Below are positions 1-6,831 of a DNA stretch of 18,582 nucleotides, one piece after another; position 1 is the stretch's first letter, and every line of letters begins with the position of its first letter. The stretch comes from Thermoplasmatales archaeon (lineage in GTDB: Archaea; Thermoplasmatota; E2; DHVEG-1), in contig JAGLML010000008.1 of assembly GCA_023140035.1 (NCBI GenBank), positions 1 through 18,582 on the forward strand, read 5' to 3'. A program made the translations under genes and the position numbers. The notes under the pieces were generated by a model, which searched no databases, was not told where the DNA came from, and saw nothing but the letters and a program-made list of their open reading frames with translations.

Positions 1-7
1 TATATTT

Positions 8-112
8 CTACATGTTTGGTGAAATGCCATCTAAATCTATAACAGAGAATTTACACTCATCACAAATACCATCTGGATTATCAGTTTCTTCTCCACAGAT
101 TCTGCAAATCAT
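8..112 (-). CDS. Small zinc-ribbon-like protein (34 aa), possibly a truncated remnant
   Basis: The short reading frame begins MICRICGEE and holds two CxxC knuckles (CRIC and CDEC, about 11 residues apart), which is typical of a small zinc ribbon. The ATG at 112 has only a weak GGTAG upstream. The same frame stays open further upstream and contains two more cysteines, but a TGA near 164-166 separates it from an ATG at 190. A longer ancestral protein of about 60 codons (8-190) may therefore be interrupted. The gene overlaps the end of the upstream small gene at 171-344 only if the longer form is real. Function is unknown; it could bind nucleic acid or simply be a remnant. Confidence 0.42.
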   Translation of the reverse strand: MICRICGEETDNPDGICDECKFSVIDLDGISPNM

Positions 113-170
113 GTGTATTCTACCAATTTCATAACAATTTGTTTCTTCGCAATCAAAAGTTGTTCAAAGA

Positions 171-344
171 CTAAATGCATGTCTTTTCATTATCATACTC
201 TATCTTGTTTTTCTCCTCAAGTTTCTGCAATAGTATATCAACTTCTTCGATTGCTGATTTATATTCTTGATATGTTTTTTTCTCACCGTTAATCGGCAAT
301 GCTTTGTCTATTTCTTTTATCACAGATTTATACTCTTCATTCAT
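171..344 (-). CDS. Hypothetical small charged protein (57 aa)
   Basis: The frame runs from an ATG at 344 to TAG at 171 and encodes a highly charged, probably helical protein rich in Glu and Lys (starts MNEEYKSVIKEIDKAL, ends NEKTCI). AGAGGT lies 7 nt before the ATG and a TATATAAA box lies about 47 nt upstream, so both promoter and ribosome-binding site fit a real archaeal gene. Two segments look alike (EEYKSVIKEIDKALP and QEYKSAIEEVDILLQ), suggesting an internal helical duplication of about 27 residues. No family is recognised. The zinc-ribbon frame lies immediately downstream on the same strand and may be cotranscribed. Confidence 0.6.
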   Translation of the reverse strand: MNEEYKSVIKEIDKALPINGEKKTYQEYKSAIEEVDILLQKLEEKNKIEYDNEKTCI

Positions 345-390
345 TGTTCTACCTCTATATTTTATGCATGCTAACCTGTGGCAATCATGA

Positions 391-398
391 TATATAAA
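391..398 (-). promoter_or_regulatory. TATA box for the small gene at 171-344
   Basis: TTTATATA on the minus strand, about 47 nt before the ATG and 40 nt before the AGAGGT ribosome-binding site. This is the same geometry as the other promoters in the window. Confidence 0.55.
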
Positions 399-500
399 CC
401 TATTCCGTTAAAACGTCAAAATGGAAGAATCCACTCCTGTGTTTTGTGGGAGGATAAAAAGGTATTCAATTTCGATGATTTTGGAACTCCCTCAAACTAA

Positions 501-914
501 AAACATCAAAAACAAATAATCCGTTATAGCTGTATTTCTCATGCGAAAAACCTTCAACTTATTGATAGCTTTGGTGGCACACCGTTTATTCCTTTTAAAA
601 AGAATGCTACTGGAAAATCAGGTATATCTGCATTATGGAGGAAAACATTTCATTATTTCCAACTTCATAACGATGAATTTCTTGAGCATTATCATAAAAG
701 AAGTAATGTGGAATCAACCTTCGGTGCTATAAAGAAGAAATTTGGCGAATCAGTTAAGTCTAAAAATAGAGTTGCCCAGGAGAACGAGATGCTTTGTAAG
801 ATCATTGCGTACAATATCACGGTTCTTATCCGTTCGATGGTTAAGATGGGTATTACTCCTGATTTTTTTACATCTGTGGGTATAAAAAATATTGTATCTG
901 TAAAGGAAACATAG
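501..914 (+). pseudogene. 3' remnant of SWIM/DDE transposase
   Basis: The plus-strand frame from 501 to TAG at 914 matches the C-terminal third of the intact transposase at 10431-11744. Shared stretches include IPFKKNATGK, LWRKTFH, EHYHKRSN.ESTF, RVAQENE.LCKIIAYNITVLI. The catalytic Glu (in VESTF) is present but both catalytic Asp regions are missing. Upstream of 501 a TAA and frame changes occur; fragments such as LPQTKN around 470-510 in another frame resemble the DSPQFKK region of the intact copy, so the remnant probably extends a little to the left with frameshifts. It is a dead relative of the intact element (clearly diverged), not a recent copy of it. Confidence 0.85.
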
Positions 915-938
915 AAGAATCCGTGACAGAGAGTAGGA

Positions 939-947
939 TTTATATAT
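939..947 (+). promoter_or_regulatory. TATA box for the beta-helix gene at 995
   Basis: TTTATATAT lies about 48 nt before the TTG start and 36 nt before the GGGAGG ribosome-binding site (983-988), the standard archaeal layout. Confidence 0.6.
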
Positions 948-994
948 TATGTTTTACTATATTATAGCGAGTTATTAATATTGGGAGGAAAGCA

Positions 995-2365
995 TTGACT
1001 AAGAAAACTCCTGTAGCTGTGGTTGTATTTCTTTTCATAGGTCTGGCATTAGCACCTGCGATAAATGCAGATATTGGCATATTATCTAAAAGGGAACCTA
1101 CAAGTATATCAAACGGTAATCATCCACCTATCTATATAGACGGCAATGATGAATTCACTCCTGAGAATGGTGTTACTGGTGGTAATGGTATTGAGAATGA
1201 CCCGTATATTATCGAGGATTGGGTTATCGTTGGAGATGGGTCAATTAGCGAAGGGATTTTCATAAACAGTACTAATGCTTTTTTCGTTATTCGAAACTGC
1301 TCTGTAAGCAATTTTTTTTCACCTAATGATTTTTGTTTTGGTATTAAATTTGCTAATGTTGAAAATGGAAAAATCGAAAATACAAACTCATTTGAAAATT
1401 ACATTGCAATTGGTGTTAGATATTCTACCCATATTCAAATTGATAATTGTTCTGGTTTCGATGGCTATGATGCCCCATCAAATTTCCTTTCAAAAGGCAT
1501 TTCCTGTTATTACTCTACTTATATTACTATAACTTCTTCGGAGTGTTACAATGTGGACATTGGCATTTATATTGATGAAGCCTCCGATGTTGTTATTGAG
1601 AATTCTGAATGTTATAATACAACATGGGCTGGCATAGAGTGTGAAGGTTCTGATTGGCAACTGATGCGTATTGCAATAAAAGATTGTACGGTTCACGATA
1701 ATGAATTTCAAGGGATAACTCTTCATTATTGGGGAGATATTTTTAATCGCATGCATCCGTCATATTCCTATATATCAGGTTGTGAAATCTATAATAATGT
1801 CAACTCTTCATATCCTGCTTTAAATATCCAATGTATCTCTGATAATATAATTGAAAACTGTATAATTCATGACAATAATGAAGGGTTTTATATTGATACA
1901 GGGAATAATATAATTAGGAATTGCAGTTTTTTTAACATCAATGGTACAGGTTTAACGATTGCAGGGGGTTTCCTTTTCCCTTTTGATATTGCACGAAAAA
2001 ACAAAGTATTAAATTGCAATATCTACAATAATAGTCTTGGAATTGGGTTAATTGGGAGCATTAATACACAAGTGGAAAAAAACAATATAATTAACAACAG
2101 TATCCTTGGAATGATGACATTTAATGTCTTTTTTACGAAGTTTAATTATAATAACATTGTTAACAACGGCTATGCGAGTTTGAACGGGACTGGTGGTATC
2201 TTTTCTTGGTTTTCATTTGTTAATGTTCGTAATAACTGGTGGAATTCATCAGATGGTCCAAGTGGTGTAGGCCCTGGAAATGGAGATAGTCTAAATCGGA
2301 GGTTTAGTATCGCTTTATTCCGTCCTTGGGCGACTGAACCTATCCCAGATGCTGGGGTGCAATAA
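995..2365 (+). CDS. Secreted right-handed parallel beta-helix (NosD-like) protein
   Basis: A 456-residue exported protein. The TTG start at 995 is chosen because GGGAGG (983-988) sits at normal spacing and the encoded N-terminus is a signal peptide (KK, then VAVVVFLFIGLALAPA, cleavage near residue 25). The mature protein opens with a linker of the type PIYIDGNDEF..GGNGIENDPYIIEDW, common in archaeal surface proteins, then has about 300 residues of beta-helix rungs of the form I.NC.I..N..GI, rich in Asn and Gly. It ends with N.WWNSSDGPSG followed by RPW, a frequent end to this fold. NosD-like/CASH repeats are known from carbohydrate-active and cell-surface proteins; the actual ligand here is unknown. 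It stands alone, followed by the intergenic repeat element at 2428-2552. Confidence 0.88.
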   Translation: MTKKTPVAVVVFLFIGLALAPAINADIGILSKREPTSISNGNHPPIYIDGNDEFTPENGVTGGNGIENDPYIIEDWVIVGDGSISEGIFINSTNAFFVIRNCSVSNFFSPNDFCFGIKFANVENGKIENTNSFENYIAIGVRYSTHIQIDNCSGFDGYDAPSNFLSKGISCYYSTYITITSSECYNVDIGIYIDEASDVVIENSECYNTTWAGIECEGSDWQLMRIAIKDCTVHDNEFQGITLHYWGDIFNRMHPSYSYISGCEIYNNVNSSYPALNIQCISDNIIENCIIHDNNEGFYIDTGNNIIRNCSFFNINGTGLTIAGGFLFPFDIARKNKVLNCNIYNNSLGIGLIGSINTQVEKNNIINNSILGMMTFNVFFTKFNYNNIVNNGYASLNGTGGIFSWFSFVNVRNNWWNSSDGPSGVGPGNGDSLNRRFSIALFRPWATEPIPDAGVQ

Positions 2366-2427
2366 GCTGAAAAATCGCAACACCCAAAACTCTTCTTTAT
2401 AAATAAAATTCATTAATCTTTAATACT

Positions 2428-2552
2428 TGCTCTTAAAGTCCTGTTTTTGCTCCTAAAGTCTGCTCCTAAAGTCACTTTAAGAGCAAACCCCCCTTTTTCG
2501 GGTTCTGGTCAAATGAGCGTTGGTAAAATAGGGTTGGTCAATTGGGGTTGGT
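2428..2552 (+). repeat. Intergenic element copy A (left array, CCCTTTTTCGGG core, TGGT array)
   Basis: Left arm: TGCTCYTAAAGTC at 2428, 2448 and 2461, followed by an inverted ACTTTAAGAGCA at 2474-2485. Core: CCCTTTTTCGGG at 2491-2502, within an AACCC/GGGTT hairpin. Right arm: TGGT at 2506, 2521, 2535 and 2549 (steps 15, 14, 14), the last three as GTTGGT. The right arm is almost base-for-base identical to copy E at 18393-18453. The element fills most of the gap between the beta-helix gene and the thymidylate kinase promoter. An ORF across it merely translates the repeat. Confidence 0.85.
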
Positions 2553-2619
2553 TATCTATACAACAGAGTGAAAACAAGATTAAACTTTTTAAAAAACCAT
2601 ATATTTTATTAACAGTAAA

Positions 2620-2627
2620 TTTATATA
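2620..2627 (+). promoter_or_regulatory. TATA box for the thymidylate kinase gene
   Basis: TTTATATA about 56 nt before the ATG at 2683, with GGGGAGG at 2666-2672 between them. Confidence 0.55.
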
Positions 2628-2682
2628 CATTTGAGGGATGCCAGAGCACAAAAAAAGCCGTCTATGGGGAGGCAACTAAATA

Positions 2683-3348
2683 ATGTCAGAAGTAGTTGGA
2701 GGATTACTTATAGCCATCGATGGGATTGATGGTGCAGGGAAAACCACGCAATGTAATTTATTAGAAGATTGGCTAAAGAATGAAGGTTTTTCTGTTATTG
2801 TTGTAAAAGAACCATCCAAGGACGGGAAATACGCTAAAGAAATTTGCAGAAGAAGTAAAATTAGAGTATTTAACCATAAAAAAACTCCCGAATATGAATT
2901 AATGTTATTTGTTGAAGATAGAAAAGAAAATGTACAGAAACGGATTGCACCAAATCTTGAAAAGAATAAAATTGTGATTATGGATCGATATTATTTTTCA
3001 ACTATTGCCTATCAAAGTGCATTAGGACTTGATGCTGATTATATTAAAAAACAGAATGAAGATTTTGCACCCATTCCAGATATAACTTTAATTATTGATG
3101 TTTCTCCAAATGTAGGTATTGAAAGAATAAATGGACGTGGAGATAGTTGTAATTCATTTGAAAAACATGAGTACCTTGAAACGGTTAGGGAGAAATTTTT
3201 ACAGATGGAAGTTTTTCCCAACATTCATTTTGTTGATGGTGATAGTCAAAGAAATGCTAATCAAGTTTTTCAATCTATAAAAAAACTTGTGGAACCTTTG
3301 TTAAAAAAAAAATTAGACAGTAAGAGGGAACTTTTTGTCTGTCAATAA
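2683..3348 (+). CDS. tmk: Thymidylate kinase (dTMP kinase)
   Basis: A 221-residue cytosolic P-loop kinase predicted to convert dTMP plus ATP to dTDP for DNA synthesis. Residues 14-21 form the Walker A loop (GIDGAGKT), residues 101-103 are the DRY nucleotide-binding motif followed by YFSTIAYQ, and RINGRGD at 148-154 supplies the arginines of the lid. Length is normal for the family. The ATG is preceded by GGGGAGG (2666-2672). The acceptor-side loop is slightly divergent (KEPSKDGKYAKEI), so a related nucleotide kinase cannot be fully excluded. Its 3' end overlaps the next small gene by 14 nt, implying coupled translation. A housekeeping-type enzyme in an IS-rich region may be a second genomic copy. 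Confidence 0.85.
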   Translation: MSEVVGGLLIAIDGIDGAGKTTQCNLLEDWLKNEGFSVIVVKEPSKDGKYAKEICRRSKIRVFNHKKTPEYELMLFVEDRKENVQKRIAPNLEKNKIVIMDRYYFSTIAYQSALGLDADYIKKQNEDFAPIPDITLIIDVSPNVGIERINGRGDSCNSFEKHEYLETVREKFLQMEVFPNIHFVDGDSQRNANQVFQSIKKLVEPLLKKKLDSKRELFVCQ

Positions 3349-3565
3349 AGAACGAATTGATTTTTTAAAAGATTTGAAAGAGAATAACCCAGATTCTTTT
3401 CAAAAAGAGTATCAAAAAACTAATGGGGAATTATTTGATAGATATTGTCGGAAACGACATTATAAAGATGAATGCGATCCACATTGTGTTTTTGCTTATT
3501 CAGATAAATGTGAATATCTTAATGAAATGAACAAAATTTGGGATGTAGTAGGTTATTTGGAATAG
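3335..3565 (+). CDS. Small Cys-rich hypothetical protein coupled to tmk
   Basis: A 76-residue soluble protein starting with TTG at 3335, inside the end of tmk; GAGGG at 3324-3328 is the likely ribosome-binding site. The first half is charged and helical (KERIDFLKDLKENNPDSFQKEYQ). The second half has four cysteines and histidines in the order C, H, C, H, C, C (RYCRKRHYKDECDPHC then DKC), compatible with a small metal-binding fold. The overlap suggests cotranslation with the kinase. No family is recognised, and a role in nucleotide metabolism would be only guilt by association. Confidence 0.7.
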   Translation: MSVNKERIDFLKDLKENNPDSFQKEYQKTNGELFDRYCRKRHYKDECDPHCVFAYSDKCEYLNEMNKIWDVVGYLE

Positions 3566-3661
3566 AATACTTTCAATCGACCAAATTGGCTTTTATATAC
3601 TAAAAACGCTTTTTCTCTTTTGTTTAAAGCATGCGTGCATCCCATCCTATACGGGGGAAAT

Positions 3662-3700
3662 AAGGAAGGCAAAAACCATTCCTCCTCACCTTCCTTCCTT
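3662..3700 (+). terminator. Possible terminator hairpin after the tmk operon
   Basis: AAGGAAGG (3662-3669) and CCTTCCTT (3689-3696) can pair over a 19-nt loop, followed by a pyrimidine-rich, T-containing run. It lies about 100 nt after the small gene and before the IS6-like element. Confidence 0.4.
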
Positions 3701-3776
3701 TTCTATATGGGTTTGGGTGTGTTTTCAACAAAAATCTATCACTATTATGGTTATGTCCCCTGTAAATTCACGTCTT

Positions 3777-4866
3777 TCTCCTGTACAACAGGAGTACTTT
3801 CAACGATCCCACAAGAGAGTATATAAGGAGTGCAACAGATATAGAATTAGTAGTACAACCCTGTTGGATTTTGGGTTAAAAATAATAAATAATGACCCCA
3901 AGAATGCTACTAACATTCGAGGGGTCTGGAGTCATGATAGAATGAATATCACAACCCCGAAAGAATCAATAAAAGAAGCAGTTGATAAGCCTTTTTGTTG
4001 CACACATTGTGGAAGTGAGAACTACACAAAATATGGTAGAAAGAACGGTAGACAGCAATATATGTGCAAAGACTGTAACCGCAAGTTTGTAGATAACTTG
4101 TATTTTGAACGGTTGAAAGGCGATCCTAAAATTATCTGTCTAACACTTGATTTATATTTCAAGGGGGTAAGCCTTAGAAAAATATGTGACCATTTAAAGC
4201 AGTTCTATGATTTGAAAATTGTACACGCAACTTTGTTGAACTGGATTAAAAAGTACATTGAGATAATGGATAAATATGTTTCACAGTTCAAACCTAAATT
4301 AGGAACGGTTTGGAATGCTGATGAAATGATGGTACAAATAGATGGTGATTGGTTTTACCTTTGGAATGTTATGGATGAATTTACTCGATTTCATCTTGCA
4401 AGTGTAATCAGTAAAGAGAGAAACATCGAGAAAGCAAGGAAAGCCTTTCAGGTTGCTAAGAAACGAAGTCATAATGATAGACCCCGATGTATTGTAACTG
4501 ATGGTTTACAATCCTATAAAAAAGCGATTAACAAGGAGTTTCATACAACAAAAAGAGAGACAATACATATCGGCAACGTGGGGATTAAAGGCAAGAAATT
4601 CATCAACACCAAATTTGATAACAACTTGGTTGAAAGGTTACATGGAACGGTAAGAGAACGTAACAAGACACAGAGAGGTTTGGAGAAACAGGATTCTGTT
4701 TTCATTAAAGGACATCAACTGTATTATAACTTTATTCGACCACACCAAGCATTGAATGACTATACCCCTGCCCATTTTGCGAATATCTATCTTGGTTTAG
4801 GGGATAAGAAATGGGAGAATTTGCTAATGCAATCGATAAGGAAACAAAAAGAAAATAAGGAGAATT
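3777..4866 (+). mobile_element. IS6-like insertion sequence, copy 1
   Basis: Extent is set by comparison with copy 2 at 16055-17143. Both begin with a 25-nt block containing the hairpin CTCCTGT-ACA-ACAGGAG (3777-3801), followed by 20 nt that differ completely between copies, then near-identical sequence from about 3822 through the transposase to a shared GAATT near 4866. No convincing terminal inverted repeats were seen, so the true ends may be as narrow as 3822-4866. The transposase appears intact, so the element may be active. Confidence 0.7.
3894..3926 (+). promoter_or_regulatory. Hairpin just upstream of the IS6-like transposase start (copy 1)
   Basis: GACCCC (3894-3899) pairs with GGGGTC (3921-3926) and, inside it, GAATG pairs with CATTC. 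The ribosome-binding GGAG (3928-3931) starts two bases after the stem and the ATG is at 3942. The same structure precedes copy 2, and a different-sequence hairpin occupies the same place before the unrelated transposase at 11744. Confidence 0.6.
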
Positions 4867-4868
4867 AA
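3942..4868 (+). CDS. IS6-like DDE transposase with zinc ribbon, copy 1
   Basis: A 308-residue transposase. An N-terminal zinc ribbon (C20, C23, C42, C45; CTHC and CKDC) for DNA binding is followed by a helix-turn-helix-like stretch (GVSLRKICDHL) and the RNase H-fold catalytic core with D127 (ADEM), D187 (VTDGL) and E231 (NNLVERLHG). The family excises and inserts DNA by a two-metal mechanism, usually by cointegrate formation. The start at 3942 is preferred over the longer open frame from 3717 because GGAG at 3928-3931 precedes it and similarity to copy 2 in the upstream frame reflects conserved non-coding sequence. Residue 125 before the first catalytic Asp is Asn here but His in copy 2 (the usual WH.DE), so activity might be reduced. 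Confidence 0.88.
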   Translation: MNITTPKESIKEAVDKPFCCTHCGSENYTKYGRKNGRQQYMCKDCNRKFVDNLYFERLKGDPKIICLTLDLYFKGVSLRKICDHLKQFYDLKIVHATLLNWIKKYIEIMDKYVSQFKPKLGTVWNADEMMVQIDGDWFYLWNVMDEFTRFHLASVISKERNIEKARKAFQVAKKRSHNDRPRCIVTDGLQSYKKAINKEFHTTKRETIHIGNVGIKGKKFINTKFDNNLVERLHGTVRERNKTQRGLEKQDSVFIKGHQLYYNFIRPHQALNDYTPAHFANIYLGLGDKKWENLLMQSIRKQKENKEN

Positions 4869-4874
4869 AGTAAA

Positions 4875-6602
4875 TTATAGTTCTAGAAAGTGTCTAAGCA
4901 TCGGAAACATCCGTGGGTGGTTTTGTAAGAACTGTAAAAACCACCAACCATTGTTTATTTGTTGGTTCATCGGCATAGTGACTTCAAGATACGCCCAGTC
5001 GCTTTCCTCTCCAAGGGTATCTTTTGCTTTTGCTCGTATCGTGTAGTTTCCTTGTTCAGACCAAGTATGACTAAGTTCTATCTCTTGTCCAGAAAAGTAT
5101 GGACCAATCCATTCCTCCATAGAGCCATCTCCCCAATCAATATACAAGGAAACAGGATTGCCATTAGGATCCGATGCTGAAAACGTGTACTTATAACCTA
5201 TTCCAGCTTTTCCAATTATTTGACCATCAATATTTGGTGTACTGGGTGGTTGATTAGAATCATCTGGTTCAAAAGCATAAAGATAACCAACTCCCATGTC
5301 ATAAGATGCTCCAATGTACACGGTCTCATCCTCACCAATTGAGGGAGATGACTCAACCCACTTGTTAGCAATTCTTTTACGCCATCGTTCAATACCATCA
5401 GAGTTAACAGCAATAATCTCACCACCAGAGGTTTCACCTATATTTGTACCGATGTAAATGGTTCCATCTGCTGAAATTGTAGGAGAAGACTGGTCGATAT
5501 GTCTTTCTGATCCAAGATTAAAAACCCATTTCAGCGTCCCATTAGGATAAACGGCATACAGTGCATTACCTCCAGCATATATGGTTCCATCACTTGCAAT
5601 AGAAGGATTGGTCTCAGTACCATAGCCCCCTAGACTGCATCGCCATTTCATAGTGCCATTAGGATACAAAGCATAGAGGTAACCATCCCATGAACCGATA
5701 TAGATAGTTTCATCCTCAGCAATAGATGGAGGGCCCTTAACATACATACCTGTCTTGAAACGCCAACGCAAAGTACCATTTGGGTATAGTGCATATAGAT
5801 AGTCATCCGTCGAACCAATGTATATTGTACCATCATTTCCAATAGCAGGATCCGACGTAATCCAAGAGCCTGTATCGTAATGCCATTTTTCCGTTCCATC
5901 AGGATTAACAGCATATACCTTATTCCCCATAGTTCCAAAATAGATAGTCCCATCCTCAGCAATAGCAGGAGAAGATGCAATATTATCATGGACACAAAAC
6001 TTCCATTTTCTCGTGCCATTAGGGTTAATGGCATGTAGGTAGTCATCCCATGAACCAACATAGATAATACCATCTTCATTGATGGCTGGAGAAGAACCCA
6101 AAATCCCACCAAATTGACCTGCCTTATATTTCCATTTCATTGTTCCATTAGGATAAACCGCATGAATATAACCATCAAAAGAGCCAACATATATAATTCC
6201 GTTACTATCAATGACTGGAGTGTCTTCTATCCAACTATTCGTCATATAACGCCATTTCTCAGCACTAGTAATATCAGCCGTGCTATATGGGCTTCTACTA
6301 GTATGGTGGGTATCATGGCATTTCATCGGCCATGCAGAATCCATAGGACCTGATGATACAATTGTTTGCGGTGATTCTACAGGTATTGTTATTTCTTCTA
6401 AATCAGCAATTTCTGAGCTATCCCTCTGGAAATATTCTTTATAATACTCCGATTTAGAAGAATCATATCCATCATAATAATAGAATGCCAAATCATCCAT
6501 CTCCTCAGCATCAACAGATAAATCATCTGCCGTATTTGACACACCCACAAAACCAGATGATAAGAGCAACAGGATAACCAGTATCGGGATGATGTGTTTC
6601 AC
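4875..6602 (-). CDS. Secreted PQQ-like beta-propeller protein with PKD domain
   Basis: A 575-residue exported protein. The start is GTG at 6602, chosen because GGGGAGG (6612-6618) lies 9 nt upstream; a TTG further upstream would bury that site inside the gene. The signal peptide is KHIIPILVILLLLSSGFVG. Residues of about 100-430 contain about nine repeats of roughly 38 residues of the type SSPAI.EDGTIY.GS.D.YLYA..PNGT.KW, forming a propeller of the PQQ/WD-like (quinoprotein-like) class; no cofactor site is evident. A PKD/Ig-like domain follows (YTFSASDPNGNPVSLYIDWGDG). The last 18 residues, FLQNHPRMFPMLRHFLEL, resemble a segment of the protein at 8761-10320. It probably acts at the cell surface; the substrate is unknown. 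It ends only 7 nt after the convergent IS6-like transposase. Confidence 0.88.
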   Translation of the reverse strand: MKHIIPILVILLLLSSGFVGVSNTADDLSVDAEEMDDLAFYYYDGYDSSKSEYYKEYFQRDSSEIADLEEITIPVESPQTIVSSGPMDSAWPMKCHDTHHTSRSPYSTADITSAEKWRYMTNSWIEDTPVIDSNGIIYVGSFDGYIHAVYPNGTMKWKYKAGQFGGILGSSPAINEDGIIYVGSWDDYLHAINPNGTRKWKFCVHDNIASSPAIAEDGTIYFGTMGNKVYAVNPDGTEKWHYDTGSWITSDPAIGNDGTIYIGSTDDYLYALYPNGTLRWRFKTGMYVKGPPSIAEDETIYIGSWDGYLYALYPNGTMKWRCSLGGYGTETNPSIASDGTIYAGGNALYAVYPNGTLKWVFNLGSERHIDQSSPTISADGTIYIGTNIGETSGGEIIAVNSDGIERWRKRIANKWVESSPSIGEDETVYIGASYDMGVGYLYAFEPDDSNQPPSTPNIDGQIIGKAGIGYKYTFSASDPNGNPVSLYIDWGDGSMEEWIGPYFSGQEIELSHTWSEQGNYTIRAKAKDTLGEESDWAYLEVTMPMNQQINNGWWFLQFLQNHPRMFPMLRHFLEL

Positions 6603-6650
6603 TTTATAGTTCCTCCCCAAATTTATTACTATATCTATAGGATGGTATGA

Positions 6651-6658
6651 TATAAAAA
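6651..6658 (-). promoter_or_regulatory. TATA box for the propeller gene
   Basis: TTTTTATA on the minus strand about 50 nt before the GTG start, between element copy B and the gene. Confidence 0.5.
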
Positions 6659-6679
6659 TGTTGTGTGAAAAACAAGTTT

Positions 6680-6800
6680 ACCAACCCCTTTTTACCAACC
6701 CAAAATGACCAACCCTTAAATGACCAGTACCCTTTTTCGGGTTTGACTTAAAAGTCGGTTTTAGGTCAGACTTTTAAGTCAAGTTTTGTACTTTTAGGTC
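6680..6800 (-). repeat. Intergenic element copy B (inverted orientation)
   Basis: Read on the plus strand: ACCA at 6680, 6694, 6708 and 6723 (steps 14, 14, 15), then the core CCCTTTTTCGGG at 6730-6741 after exactly 3 nt, then GACTTAAAAGTC-type units from 6742 to 6800, partly inverted and degraded. The TGGT arm matches copy D (14700-14817) almost perfectly as its reverse complement, but the core reads CCCTTTTTCGGG on the plus strand in both copies. It separates the NosD-like gene from the propeller gene. Confidence 0.85.
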
Positions 6801-6831
6801 AACTATAAAAACTTTTTCTTTAATTCCAATG

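Noticed and set aside
160..170. Selenocysteine at the TGA of the left-edge zinc-ribbon frame
   Set aside because: No SECIS-like element or Sec machinery is visible, and the protein has no redox motif; truncation is simpler.
2447..2683. Plus-strand ORF of 78 aa (contains TLRANPPFSGSGQ)
   Set aside because: It is a translation of intergenic element copy A and of the tmk leader; there is no ribosome-binding site, and the repeat spacing explains the sequence.
3717..3941. N-terminal extension of IS6-like transposase copy 1 (75 aa)
   Set aside because: The copies diverge in the first part and the conserved part is the hairpin leader; the start at 3942 has a ribosome-binding site and gives the normal zinc-ribbon N-terminus.
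6680..6726. CRISPR-like tandem arrays in the intergenic elements
   Set aside because: The units are 14-15 nt with no unique spacers of CRISPR size and no cas genes nearby.
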